From assembly GCA_965371245.1 (NCBI GenBank), contig CBDUXT010000058.1, forward strand, positions 1 through 38,822: a DNA stretch of 38,822 bases. Direction: 5' to 3'. Made by a program: the position numbers and the translations under genes. Origin of the DNA: CBDUXT01 sp965371245. GTDB lineage: Bacteria > Planctomycetota > Phycisphaerae > UBA1845. Shown here one piece after another: positions 32,594 to 38,822 of this stretch; positions within the stretch are counted from its first letter, which is position 1; each line of letters opens with the position of its first letter. Below the pieces are notes generated by a model that was given only the letters and a program-made list of their open reading frames with translations, had not been told where the DNA came from and ran no database searches.

Positions 32594-33640
32594 TCAAGAC
32601 TCACGCGCATCGAGGGTCATGATAGTGAAAGACACTTGGTCGTCCGCAAGCCCGCCGTGGTCCTTGGCAACGAAGAGCCTTTGAATCCTCCAGTCGTCCG
32701 GAGCGCTCGTCTGCCCGCTTATGATCGGGTAGAGATTGTCGATGATCGCCTTTGTTGGGCCGGTCGAGACATTGGCGATGTTGACGCGGGCCGAGCCAAA
32801 CAGCAGCGACACGGCAAACGGAGCCGCGCCGGCCTTCCCCGCGCCGGGTTTGTTCTGTTCGAGCCATTGTGCGATACGCGTGTCACCGCCGCTGGGTGGG
32901 AGCTCACCGCGGTAAACGCCCTGGAAGATGACGCGGCCGACGTCCGTGCCGACTTGCGGTCGATAGCCGAGTTGAAGGTGACAGCCCGGGGGGCTCTCCA
33001 CGCGTTTCACTGCGCTCCACCACTGCACGTTCGGTCGCCGCCCGCCGAAGTGGCCTCGCTGATTGACGAGCACGCGGAACACCGGCTCGCACAGGTTGTC
33101 TAGATCGAACGGGTGCCCCGCGCGGGTGTCGGCTTCGAGGCAGAAGCGCAATTGAACACCGCGATACACGCGATCCTCCGGGTCTGCCTCACGAATGGCG
33201 TCGCCGAGAACTTCACGCCAGGGCGCCTCGGTCTTGGTCCCCCAAACGCTGGGGACGCCGGGAACCCAGAACTTGCGAGGAGGAAGTTCGCCGTCACCGG
33301 CTGCCCGGCAATCCGCACTTCGTGCGCACCCGACCAAGGAGGGGATTACCTCCTTGATGTCTTTGTTCAGAATTTCCTTGACGGATGCGCCCAGCAGCGG
33401 TGGTTTCGCAACACGGTATACGCCCCACTCCACGCGCTTGAGAAACTGCTTGTCCTTCCGATATCCGCCGGACTCGTTGGCTCCCAACACCAGGCCGGCG
33501 AGATCCGTCGTAACGTCCTGCCACCTACCGGGGTATTTCTTCGTTACCCATTTTTGAACCTCGCGGGCACGAAGTTTCCTGCCGGGATGTGCGCGGAAGC
33601 ACTCTGCTATGGCTTCCCGGATAGTTCTGGCACCGGCCAT
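32594..33640 (-). CDS. Winged-helix protein with two RusA-like half-domains
   Basis: 348 residues. The N-terminal 80 resemble a HARE-HTH-type winged helix: TIREAIAECFRAHPGRKLRA, AREVQKWVTKKYPGRW, FLKRVEWGVYRV. Then come two stretches resembling the Holliday-junction resolvase RusA. Half 1 (about 158-226) has the acidic DxDN signature, FDLDNL (Asp179, Asp181, Asn182), but no later paired Asp. Half 2 (about 274-343) has NIAN at that place, Lys297, Asp301, the DD pair Asp315-Asp316, and RLFVAKD. In E. coli RusA the catalytic Asp70, Asp72 and Asp91 lie in one chain. The halves here look complementary, as if an internal duplication divided the site. Role in DNA junction binding or cutting is an inference. 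GAGAGG about 10 nt before the ATG supports the start. Confidence 0.6.
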   Translation of the reverse strand: MAGARTIREAIAECFRAHPGRKLRAREVQKWVTKKYPGRWQDVTTDLAGLVLGANESGGYRKDKQFLKRVEWGVYRVAKPPLLGASVKEILNKDIKEVIPSLVGCARSADCRAAGDGELPPRKFWVPGVPSVWGTKTEAPWREVLGDAIREADPEDRVYRGVQLRFCLEADTRAGHPFDLDNLCEPVFRVLVNQRGHFGGRRPNVQWWSAVKRVESPPGCHLQLGYRPQVGTDVGRVIFQGVYRGELPPSGGDTRIAQWLEQNKPGAGKAGAAPFAVSLLFGSARVNIANVSTGPTKAIIDNLYPIISGQTSAPDDWRIQRLFVAKDHGGLADDQVSFTIMTLDARES

Positions 33641-33940
33641 GGTCAGAAACCTCTCTTCTGCGGGTCGTCCGAAACCCTCGGTAGGAAGAAACGCGCCCAC
33701 GCGCAGAAGCCGTCAGAGGCCCGACCGGGTCCTACCTCCGTTCAGCATCCGACCAGTCCCCGTATGCGTGCTCAATTGTGCGAAAGAGGCTCTCTCAGTC
33801 AAGTAGACAGCCGAGATGTAACCAAGGCTGGCGTGACAATCCAAGCTGGGACTTGCGACTTTCGACGAGGATCGTGTGGGCAGGGGCTCCCGTTTGCGGG
33901 AGAGTGGATCGTCCCCTTGACCGGAGAACGCGGCGCACGG

Positions 33941-34026
33941 CATGCCCAAGCCGAAGGCGCAGGCATGTTTGGCTGCGGGCTGATTCCATGGCCAGAAACG
34001 CCGTGCCCGCGCTTCGCTTGGGCATG
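33941..34026. repeat. Facing pair of CATGCCC..GGGCATG palindromes
   Basis: Reverse copy 33941-33967 (CATGCCC, AAGCCGAAGGCGC, AGGCATG) and forward copy 34003-34026 (GTGCCC, GCGCTTCGCTT, GGGCATG). The same opposed arrangement occurs at 21649-21735. The remainder of 33641-34160 has no gene. Confidence 0.75.
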
Positions 34027-34160
34027 CTGCTCGGCGACTGATAGGGCGATCCGACGAAACGGCTCGATTTGAAGAAACTCGACTTGTTCCCACTCCGAGG
34101 GGGGCGCGATGATGGGACCGTGGCTCATTTGTCGGACGTCGTGCTCGGCGAGACTTTTTC

Positions 34161-34188
34161 TTGACCGGCCACTTGGATGTCCAATACT
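34161..34188 (+). promoter_or_regulatory. Possible promoter for the propeller lipoprotein
   Basis: TTGACC (34161-34166) and AATACT (34183-34188) with a 16-nt spacer, about 244 nt before the ATG at 34432. The intervening 34189-34431 is non-coding, with no repeat copy seen. Confidence 0.35.
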
Positions 34189-34431
34189 TAGGGCGTACGG
34201 CTGCGGTTTTGGCTTGTCGGGGCACGGGAAGCCGAGCGGCGGTCGTTCCAAACAGTATGGTTGTCGTTTACGTACCTCGATCCGGCCAGCCCGAGATGCT
34301 CGCCGGTTATGGGGGAAATCCGCGCCGGACGGTCGCTGGCGGCGCGAAACGTGCTGGTTAAGAGAATGAACATTATCGGCCGGCGGTCCGTGTGCCGCGG
34401 CCCGGCTACGGTGGTTCTGGGAGTCCTTTCC

Positions 34432-36639
34432 ATGTATCGATCCTTGATGTTATTGCCGATGCTGGCGCTGGCGCCCGGTTGCGGCGCGGTTCTCGACCTG
34501 CTGGGGCTAAGCGGCGAAACGGGTTCCGCCGAGTTAAAGCGGTTCACCTCGGAGGTTGAGTTGAGGGACTTCTTCGCCGACCAGGTCTCACGGCGCAACG
34601 GTCAGTTTGCCGATTTCGATCGCGTCGCCGTGTTTGACGAGGGCGCCAACCAGGCGTTAGACACCGCGGGTTCAGACCCGGCGTCTTCGGCGCCCACGGC
34701 CGGCGAGGGCGATGGCACGTCTTCCGGCGATTTCTCGCAGACGACACTTCAGGAAGCGGGTGTCGATGAGGCGGATGTGGTCAAGACCGACGGAACGCAC
34801 CTGTACATCATCCGCGGCGGCGTTCTACAGATCGTCGATGTGTCCGATCCGTCCCGGCTCGCGCTGGTCGGCGAAGTCGCGTTGGAGGGCTTTGGGCGGG
34901 AACTGTTCCTGCGCGAAGGGAAGGTCGTGGCGTTGACCCAAACGGGCGGCGGGTTCTTCCACGTGGGCGGAGGGCTGATCCTTGATTCACGGCCGCCCGC
35001 TATGGGTGGAATGATGAGCGGGTCGGTGGACATGATCGCCATAGCGGCACCCGAGGAGCCGGTGTTTACCACTGACCCGGACGCGCCGGCGGACGTCGGC
35101 CTGTCGAGCGACGTGGACTTCGACAGGATGGACGAACCCGAATTCAGGTTCGAAAGGCCGCGGTCCATCGTGACCATCGTGGACGTATCCGTGCCGGACG
35201 CGCCCGTGATCGTCTCGACGACCAGGTTCGAGGGGACACAATCGGCAAGCCGGATGATCGACGGCGTGTTGCACCTGACGCTTGCCACGTTCCAGCACCA
35301 TTTCTTTGACGCCATGCCACATCTCGGTAGACCGGGAATGGAGGTCACGTCGATCGATGTTGAAGAGTTCCTTCCCAACTTTTCGCGCACGAACGCCGAC
35401 GGCGCCGAGCGACATGGGATGGTGGTCTCGTGGCAAGACCTCTATCACCCGACCGACGCCGACGGCTTCGGGATTGTCACGCTGGTCAGCTTGGACGTCG
35501 ATGACAACGCGGCGTTTTCGGCCGTCGGCGTGGTGGCCGAGCCGGGCATGATTTACTCTTCGCGCGAGGCCCTGTACCTGACCGACACGGAGTTCAACTT
35601 TCTGGGGAGCACGCGCGAGACGACGGACATCTACAAGTTCACCTACGCCGGGCGCGGGGCGGACGCAACGGCCGCCGGGACCGTGCCCGGGCGCATCCTC
35701 AACCAATACTCGATGGGCGAGCACCACGGCTTCCTTCGCGTGGCCACGACCGTCGGGCCTACGTTTTCGACGCTGGGTCAGCGAAACGGCCCGTTCAACA
35801 ACATCTACGTACTCGGTCAGGTGGGGGACGCGCTGGAGATGATGGGCAGCGTGGAGAACATCGCCCCCGGCGAGACGGTTCAGTCGGCGCGGTTCGTCGG
35901 TGATCGCGGGTATCTCGTGACGTTCGAGCGAATTGATCCACTCTTTACACTGGATCTCTCGGACGCAACGGACCCGCGCGTCATCGGCGAGTTGAAAGTG
36001 CCCGGTTTCTCGACGTACATCGTACCGATGGACGAAAATCATCTTCTCACGGTTGGGCAGCACGTACCCGTGGGCGGCCCGGTGTTCCCGCGGGGCGTGC
36101 AGCTCTCCATCTTTGATATTTCGGATTTCGCACACCCGACGCTGTCGGCCAACGTGATCCTCGGCGAAGGGGCGGGCGCCTCGTCGGAAGCCACCTTCAA
36201 TCCCAAGGCGTTCACCTTCTTCGCCGAGCGTGGCCTGATCGCCCTGCCGCTGTCCATCGCGGCGGATTTCTTCTTCTTCGACGACGTCTTCATGGGCGGC
36301 GACGGGATGGCGGTTGACGGCGTTTCGACCGACGCGAGCGAACCGGCCGTACTTCCGCCGGACGCCGCGATCGACGCCGTCGTGCCGTCGTTCCCGGGCT
36401 TCGACGGGTTGGTGGTCTTCAGCGTGTCGGTAGAGGATGGGTTTACTGAACTAGGGCGCATCAGCACGCGCTTCGAGGAGAGTGGCTACTTCTGGTCGTC
36501 GTTCACCCGCGGCGTGTTCATCGGTGACGATGTCTTCGCCGTGACCGATCACGGCATCCGCGGCGCGCCGATCTCCGACCCGGCCTCGGTTCCCTATGAG
36601 CTGCTTCTGGAAGACCCGGTCGCCACCGCGCCGAGGTGA
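34432..36639 (+). CDS. Secreted beta-propeller lipoprotein (Beta_propel family)
   Basis: 735 residues from ATG, with GGGAG 8 nt upstream. The N-terminus MYRSLMLLPMLALAPGC is a signal with a loose lipobox at Cys17. The family signature LQEAGVDEADVVKTDGTHLY (about residues 107-126) is unmistakable for Beta_propel (PF09826) proteins. Propeller blades follow, with phrases VTIVDVSVPDAPVI, GFGIVTLVSLDVDD, VGDRGYLVTFERIDPLFTLD and LSIFDISDFAHPT, ending RGVFIGDDVFAVTDHGI. Family members are archaeal and bacterial exported proteins of unknown role, probably binding or structural. The frame is open upstream from 34261, but without coding character. A REP starts 4 nt after the stop. Confidence 0.93.
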   Translation: MYRSLMLLPMLALAPGCGAVLDLLGLSGETGSAELKRFTSEVELRDFFADQVSRRNGQFADFDRVAVFDEGANQALDTAGSDPASSAPTAGEGDGTSSGDFSQTTLQEAGVDEADVVKTDGTHLYIIRGGVLQIVDVSDPSRLALVGEVALEGFGRELFLREGKVVALTQTGGGFFHVGGGLILDSRPPAMGGMMSGSVDMIAIAAPEEPVFTTDPDAPADVGLSSDVDFDRMDEPEFRFERPRSIVTIVDVSVPDAPVIVSTTRFEGTQSASRMIDGVLHLTLATFQHHFFDAMPHLGRPGMEVTSIDVEEFLPNFSRTNADGAERHGMVVSWQDLYHPTDADGFGIVTLVSLDVDDNAAFSAVGVVAEPGMIYSSREALYLTDTEFNFLGSTRETTDIYKFTYAGRGADATAAGTVPGRILNQYSMGEHHGFLRVATTVGPTFSTLGQRNGPFNNIYVLGQVGDALEMMGSVENIAPGETVQSARFVGDRGYLVTFERIDPLFTLDLSDATDPRVIGELKVPGFSTYIVPMDENHLLTVGQHVPVGGPVFPRGVQLSIFDISDFAHPTLSANVILGEGAGASSEATFNPKAFTFFAERGLIALPLSIAADFFFFDDVFMGGDGMAVDGVSTDASEPAVLPPDAAIDAVVPSFPGFDGLVVFSVSVEDGFTELGRISTRFEESGYFWSSFTRGVFIGDDVFAVTDHGIRGAPISDPASVPYELLLEDPVATAPR

Positions 36640-36643
36640 GCCA

Positions 36644-36748
36644 GGTAGGGCAGGTCGTTGACCTGCCTCTACCATCCGGCTCGAAACCGGGAGAATGTCA
36701 AATGGTGCTGCGGCGATATAGTGAAGGCAGATGAATCACCTGCCCTAC
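36644..36748. repeat. Two REP palindromes in opposite orientation
   Basis: 36644-36673: GGTAGGGCAGGTC, GTT, GACCTGCCTCTACC, a long near-perfect hairpin. 36722-36748: GAAGGCAG..CACCTGCCCTAC, reversed. Between them are about 48 nt of unrelated sequence. They use the same word as the REPs of the RAYT unit. Confidence 0.75.
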
Positions 36749-36812
36749 GGGCTCAACGTGATGTTGGAATCGCCGTTGAAGTCGGCGTTTCTACACCTCG
36801 ACGTTTCGGTGA

Positions 36813-36848
36813 GTAGCCAGGCCGGACAGGTCGTTGACCTGCCTTTCC
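36813..36848. repeat. REP at the end of the second RAYT fragment
   Basis: GTAGCCAGGCCGGACAGGTC, GTT, GACCTGCCTTTCC. This is a diverged copy of the left REP of the 32286-32567 unit; the expected right-hand partner is absent, since RHS sequence begins instead. Positions 36749-36812 hold a possible dockerin-like scrap and nothing else recognised. Confidence 0.65.
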
Positions 36849-36857
36849 TCTGATGCA

Positions 36858-37037
36858 GGATCCATGGTCGATGTCGGGAAGTTCGATCGCACTCGACCCG
36901 GGCCAATTTGGATCGAGCCAACCCAGCCTGACGTGGCGATGAAAGCTTGACCAAGCCCAGGATTCCGGCCGATCGACGCATGCGTGTTCGACCGGTTTGA
37001 GGTGGATATGATCGCGATACCGATCGTATCCGATTTC
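36858..37037 (-). pseudogene. C-terminal fragment of a REP-associated tyrosine transposase (RAYT), copy 2
   Basis: On the minus strand: YDRYRDHIHLKPVEHACVDR, PESWAWSSFHRHVRLGW, LDPNWPGSSAIELPDID. It aligns along its whole length with copy 1 (32327-32512), and it keeps SSFHRHV where copy 1 has SSLDRHV. The catalytic part is absent. It abuts the RHS remnant at about 37038, so the insertion, or a rearrangement using it, cut the RHS gene. Confidence 0.8.
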
Positions 37038-37038
37038 G

Positions 37039-37633
37039 TGAAGTCCTGTGCGTCAAGCTTGCGAACCAGGTACCGCGCCCGAGCGCCGTCGTAGCGGAAC
37101 TCCCGCGCGTAGGTGACGTCGTAACCGGTCGGGTCCGGCGCCCCACCCGTCCAGTTCCACGTCTCGCCGACCGCGAAGGTGACGGCCGTGCCGTTTTGGG
37201 CGTAGCCCAGGCGGGTGGCCGAGTAGAGCTGGCTCCCAGCCACGTTGGTTACCACGCGCTCGACGTTGCCGGCCTCGGTGTAGTAGTACCAACTCGTTGA
37301 CAGGAGTATCTCGACTTCCTCGGGCGGCGGCGGCGGCGCGGGGCGCGCCTGCTGCGTGCCGCCTCCACCGAGGGCGAGTGTCTCCGGGGCGGTGAAGCTC
37401 TCCTCCGGGTTCTCAAAGATGTCGTACGTCTCAACCTTCATCAGCCGGTTGTTCCGCGTGACGTAGCCCTCCGGGTCCGGGTCGGGCCGGTTCACGCCAT
37501 AATCATAGCGAACCTCGTGACGGAGGCCACCAAAATCCGTCAGCGGGCTGATCTTCATCGTCCGGTTGCCGCCCTGGTCGTACTCGTACGTGAAGTCGTA
37601 CTCTTGGGTCGATGGACGGCATCGATTAGCCAA
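37039..37633 (-). pseudogene. RHS/YD-repeat protein fragment, truncated at both ends
   Basis: The minus frame reads STQEYDFTYEYDQGGNRTMK, then VRYDYGVNRPDPDPEGYVTR, a Pro-rich low-complexity stretch (ARPAPPPPPEEVE), YYYTEAGNVERVVTN and REFRYDGARARYLVRKLDAQ. YEYDxxGNR and REFRYDGARxRYL belong to RHS/YD-repeat proteins. Upstream, a TGA at 37640-37642 and the transposase replace the N-terminal part. Downstream, the RAYT fragment replaces the C-terminal core and toxin. The frame runs on to 36791 only by reading through the RAYT fragment in another frame. Confidence 0.78.
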
Positions 37634-37675
37634 CTTCCGTCAAGTGACGTGCGGCAGGGGGCGAAAACCCCTCGG

Positions 37676-37700
37676 TAATAGGTGACTGTCCCGAATGGCA
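37676..37700 (+). repeat. 25-bp motif shared with the left end of the window (copy 2)
   Basis: TAATA followed by GGTGACTGTCCCGAATGGCA, 24 of 25 bases identical to 251-275. It lies between the RHS fragment and the transposase stop, where an IS end is expected. A short partial echo, CGAATGGCA, follows directly at 37702-37710. Confidence 0.6.
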
Positions 37701-37732
37701 ACGAATGGCACTGCCGCTTGTGTAGTAAGGAC

Positions 37733-38822
37733 TTACATCGGTTTTTCCTTCAGTAGTTCGGCCCGCGCTTCGGCGCGTGGCTTGGTAAGTAAGGCGTGTT
37801 CCTTGGGCCTGCGTTTGATCGCTCGCGGTTCGACGCGCCCTGGCCGGTTGCCCACAACGTGTACGGCCAGGGATGCCAAGGCGGCGTCAGCGAGTCTGGA
37901 GGTGAACGTGTCGTCACCCAAGACCATGACGAGCCAGCTTGTACCAATCGTTTGCACGGCGGCGGTGAAGCTTAGCGTGCGTGGCGACACGCCCGCCGCC
38001 TGGGCCGATTGCAGCATGGCCCGGCGAATCAAGTTGTACGCCAACAGGCACGTCCACATCTCCTTGCGAACCATCTCGGGCGTCTTGCAGCGAAGGATGT
38101 CCATGCCCATCGTGATCTTGATGGCCCGGATGTCGAGCTCCGCCAGCCAACGGGACTGGTACAACGACGCAATATCCTCTTTCGGATACGCCTGGGCGTC
38201 CGTCAACGTGGTCACCGCGACAAACGAATCGACACGATAGCCGGGCTGGCCGACGTGAACGCGGATCGCACGAACCTCGATCGAAGGGGGTATCCGATCA
38301 TAGGTTCGCGGGTCCATCCACTTGGGCCTTTGGGGTCGCTCCCAGGTGACCACATGATCGCCCTTGCCCAGGCGGCGACCGCGCCGAAAGTCCACCGACC
38401 GGCGCTGATGGAGTCGGGCCACCAAGTCGATACCCCGTTCCTGTAGTAGTGCGATCATGAAGTACGAACAGTAGTAACGATCGGCCAGCAGAATATCGCC
38501 TGGATTGAAACGCCCGAGTAGTGAACGAAGCAGCGCACTTTCGCCCGTTTCCTTGCCGGCGTAGGGTCCCATGGCCATGCCCGTAAGCATGCCGGTGGCC
38601 AAGGATAGGAGCACGACCACACGAGCGATCGGAAAGCCCAGCCCCTCCTTTTGTTGGGTGTTCTGCGGATACGCCTCCTGGTTCTCGGGCGTGTCGGGCA
38701 TGCTCACGGTCGTGCCATCGACCAGGCGAACATGACGCCCGTGCCACAACCATTGTGTATCAAGCTGGTCCTCGCATCCCTCGCCTACGTCGAGGGTGAT
38801 TTGACGAAGGACTTTTTCCGAA
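37733..38822 (-). CDS. IS4-type DDE transposase, partial (N-terminus beyond window)
   Basis: 363 residues are visible; the frame stays open to the window edge, where it reads SEKVLRQITLDVGEGCEDQL. Catalytic residues: Asp in LVDGTTVSMPDT, Asp in LLADRYYCSY and Glu in YQSRWLAELDIRAIK, which is the Y-x2-R-x3-E-x6-K signature of IS4. No frameshift was found, so it may be active if the N-terminus is complete. It lies directly upstream of the truncated RHS gene and probably caused that break. Terminal inverted repeats cannot be confirmed because one end is outside the window. The 37634-37732 stretch should contain the other end. Confidence 0.9.
   Translation of the reverse strand, partial: SEKVLRQITLDVGEGCEDQLDTQWLWHGRHVRLVDGTTVSMPDTPENQEAYPQNTQQKEGLGFPIARVVVLLSLATGMLTGMAMGPYAGKETGESALLRSLLGRFNPGDILLADRYYCSYFMIALLQERGIDLVARLHQRRSVDFRRGRRLGKGDHVVTWERPQRPKWMDPRTYDRIPPSIEVRAIRVHVGQPGYRVDSFVAVTTLTDAQAYPKEDIASLYQSRWLAELDIRAIKITMGMDILRCKTPEMVRKEMWTCLLAYNLIRRAMLQSAQAAGVSPRTLSFTAAVQTIGTSWLVMVLGDDTFTSRLADAALASLAVHVVGNRPGRVEPRAIKRRPKEHALLTKPRAEARAELLKEKPM

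Noticed and set aside
32594..33640. Considered as a restriction endonuclease partner of the methyltransferase at 12632-13591
   Set aside because: It is 19 kb away, no nuclease motif of the PD-(D/E)xK kind was seen, and the RusA-like reading fits better.
21649..34026. Palindrome copies considered as a CRISPR array
   Set aside because: Copies are dispersed over kilobases, occur in both orientations and have no regular spacers; no cas gene is present.
33713..34225. Minus-strand frame of 170 codons in the space before the propeller gene
   Set aside because: It runs through two palindrome copies, has no start signal and no recognisable wording.
36745..36790. Minus-strand ADFNGDSNITLSP resembles the start of a dockerin/EF-hand-type repeat
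   Set aside because: Only about 14 residues, no second repeat and no gene body; it may be a scrap of a secreted protein, but this cannot be supported.

Overview
The window is high-GC bacterial DNA. I read it as a Planctomycetota chromosome, probably a Phycisphaerae-like lineage; this is an inference. It rests on the mix of Ser/Thr kinases, two very large exported peptidases of the tricorn and S9 types, a DUF4091/CBM9-like secreted protein, a propeller lipoprotein, RHS debris and a sorting-signal remnant, together with intergenic spaces full of palindromic repeats. No rRNA or tRNA gene is present. The only recognised stable RNA is the 3' part of RNase P RNA at the left edge.

Layout. 1-2.1 kb: rnpB 3' end (+), a DUF4145 gene (-), an exported NTF2-like protein and a VOC-fold protein (+). 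2.6-8.1 kb: two exported peptidases, an S9 prolyl-oligopeptidase-type enzyme and a tricorn-type S41 enzyme, separated by a short inverted-repeat element; together they could degrade peptides outside the cytoplasm. 8.3-13.6 kb: a YceI protein (-), a membrane Ser/Thr kinase with a zinc-ribbon N-terminus (+), a left-handed beta-helix protein lacking the usual carbonic-anhydrase ligands (-) and an orphan beta-class DNA methyltransferase (-). 14.2-15.5 kb: a radical SAM gene whose 5' end runs into a heptad-repeat tract, then a decayed transposase. 15.6-19.8 kb: a minus-strand group made of a frameshifted small exported protein, a membrane-anchored protein and a large DUF4091/CBM9-like protein. 20.3-21.5 kb: two tandem paralogous exported proteins. 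21.7-26.0 kb: a sorting-signal remnant, a subtilase lipoprotein and recJ, all minus. 26.7-32.2 kb: a response regulator, a TPR/gluzincin protein, a divergent protein kinase and a metallophosphoesterase overlapping the kinase by 4 nt. 32.6-33.6 kb: a winged-helix protein with two RusA-like half-domains (-). 34.4-36.6 kb: a beta-propeller lipoprotein (+). 36.7-38.8 kb: an RHS fragment cut at both ends by mobile DNA and a partial IS4-type transposase.

The most informative structure lies between the genes. Palindromes of the GGCAGGTC-GAT-GACCTGCC type recur. One pair flanks, in inverted orientation, a 186-base fragment that translates as the C-terminal part of a REP-associated tyrosine transposase (RAYT). 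A second RAYT fragment abuts the RHS remnant. Three other repeat families are also dispersed here: CATGCCC..GGGCATG palindromes (seven clear copies), a roughly 80-140 bp block in three copies, and ACTGA-type heptad tracts. The best candidates for new biology are the kinase/phosphoesterase pair with altered motifs and the two-half RusA-like protein. Everything here comes from reading the sequence; no searches or structure predictions were run.
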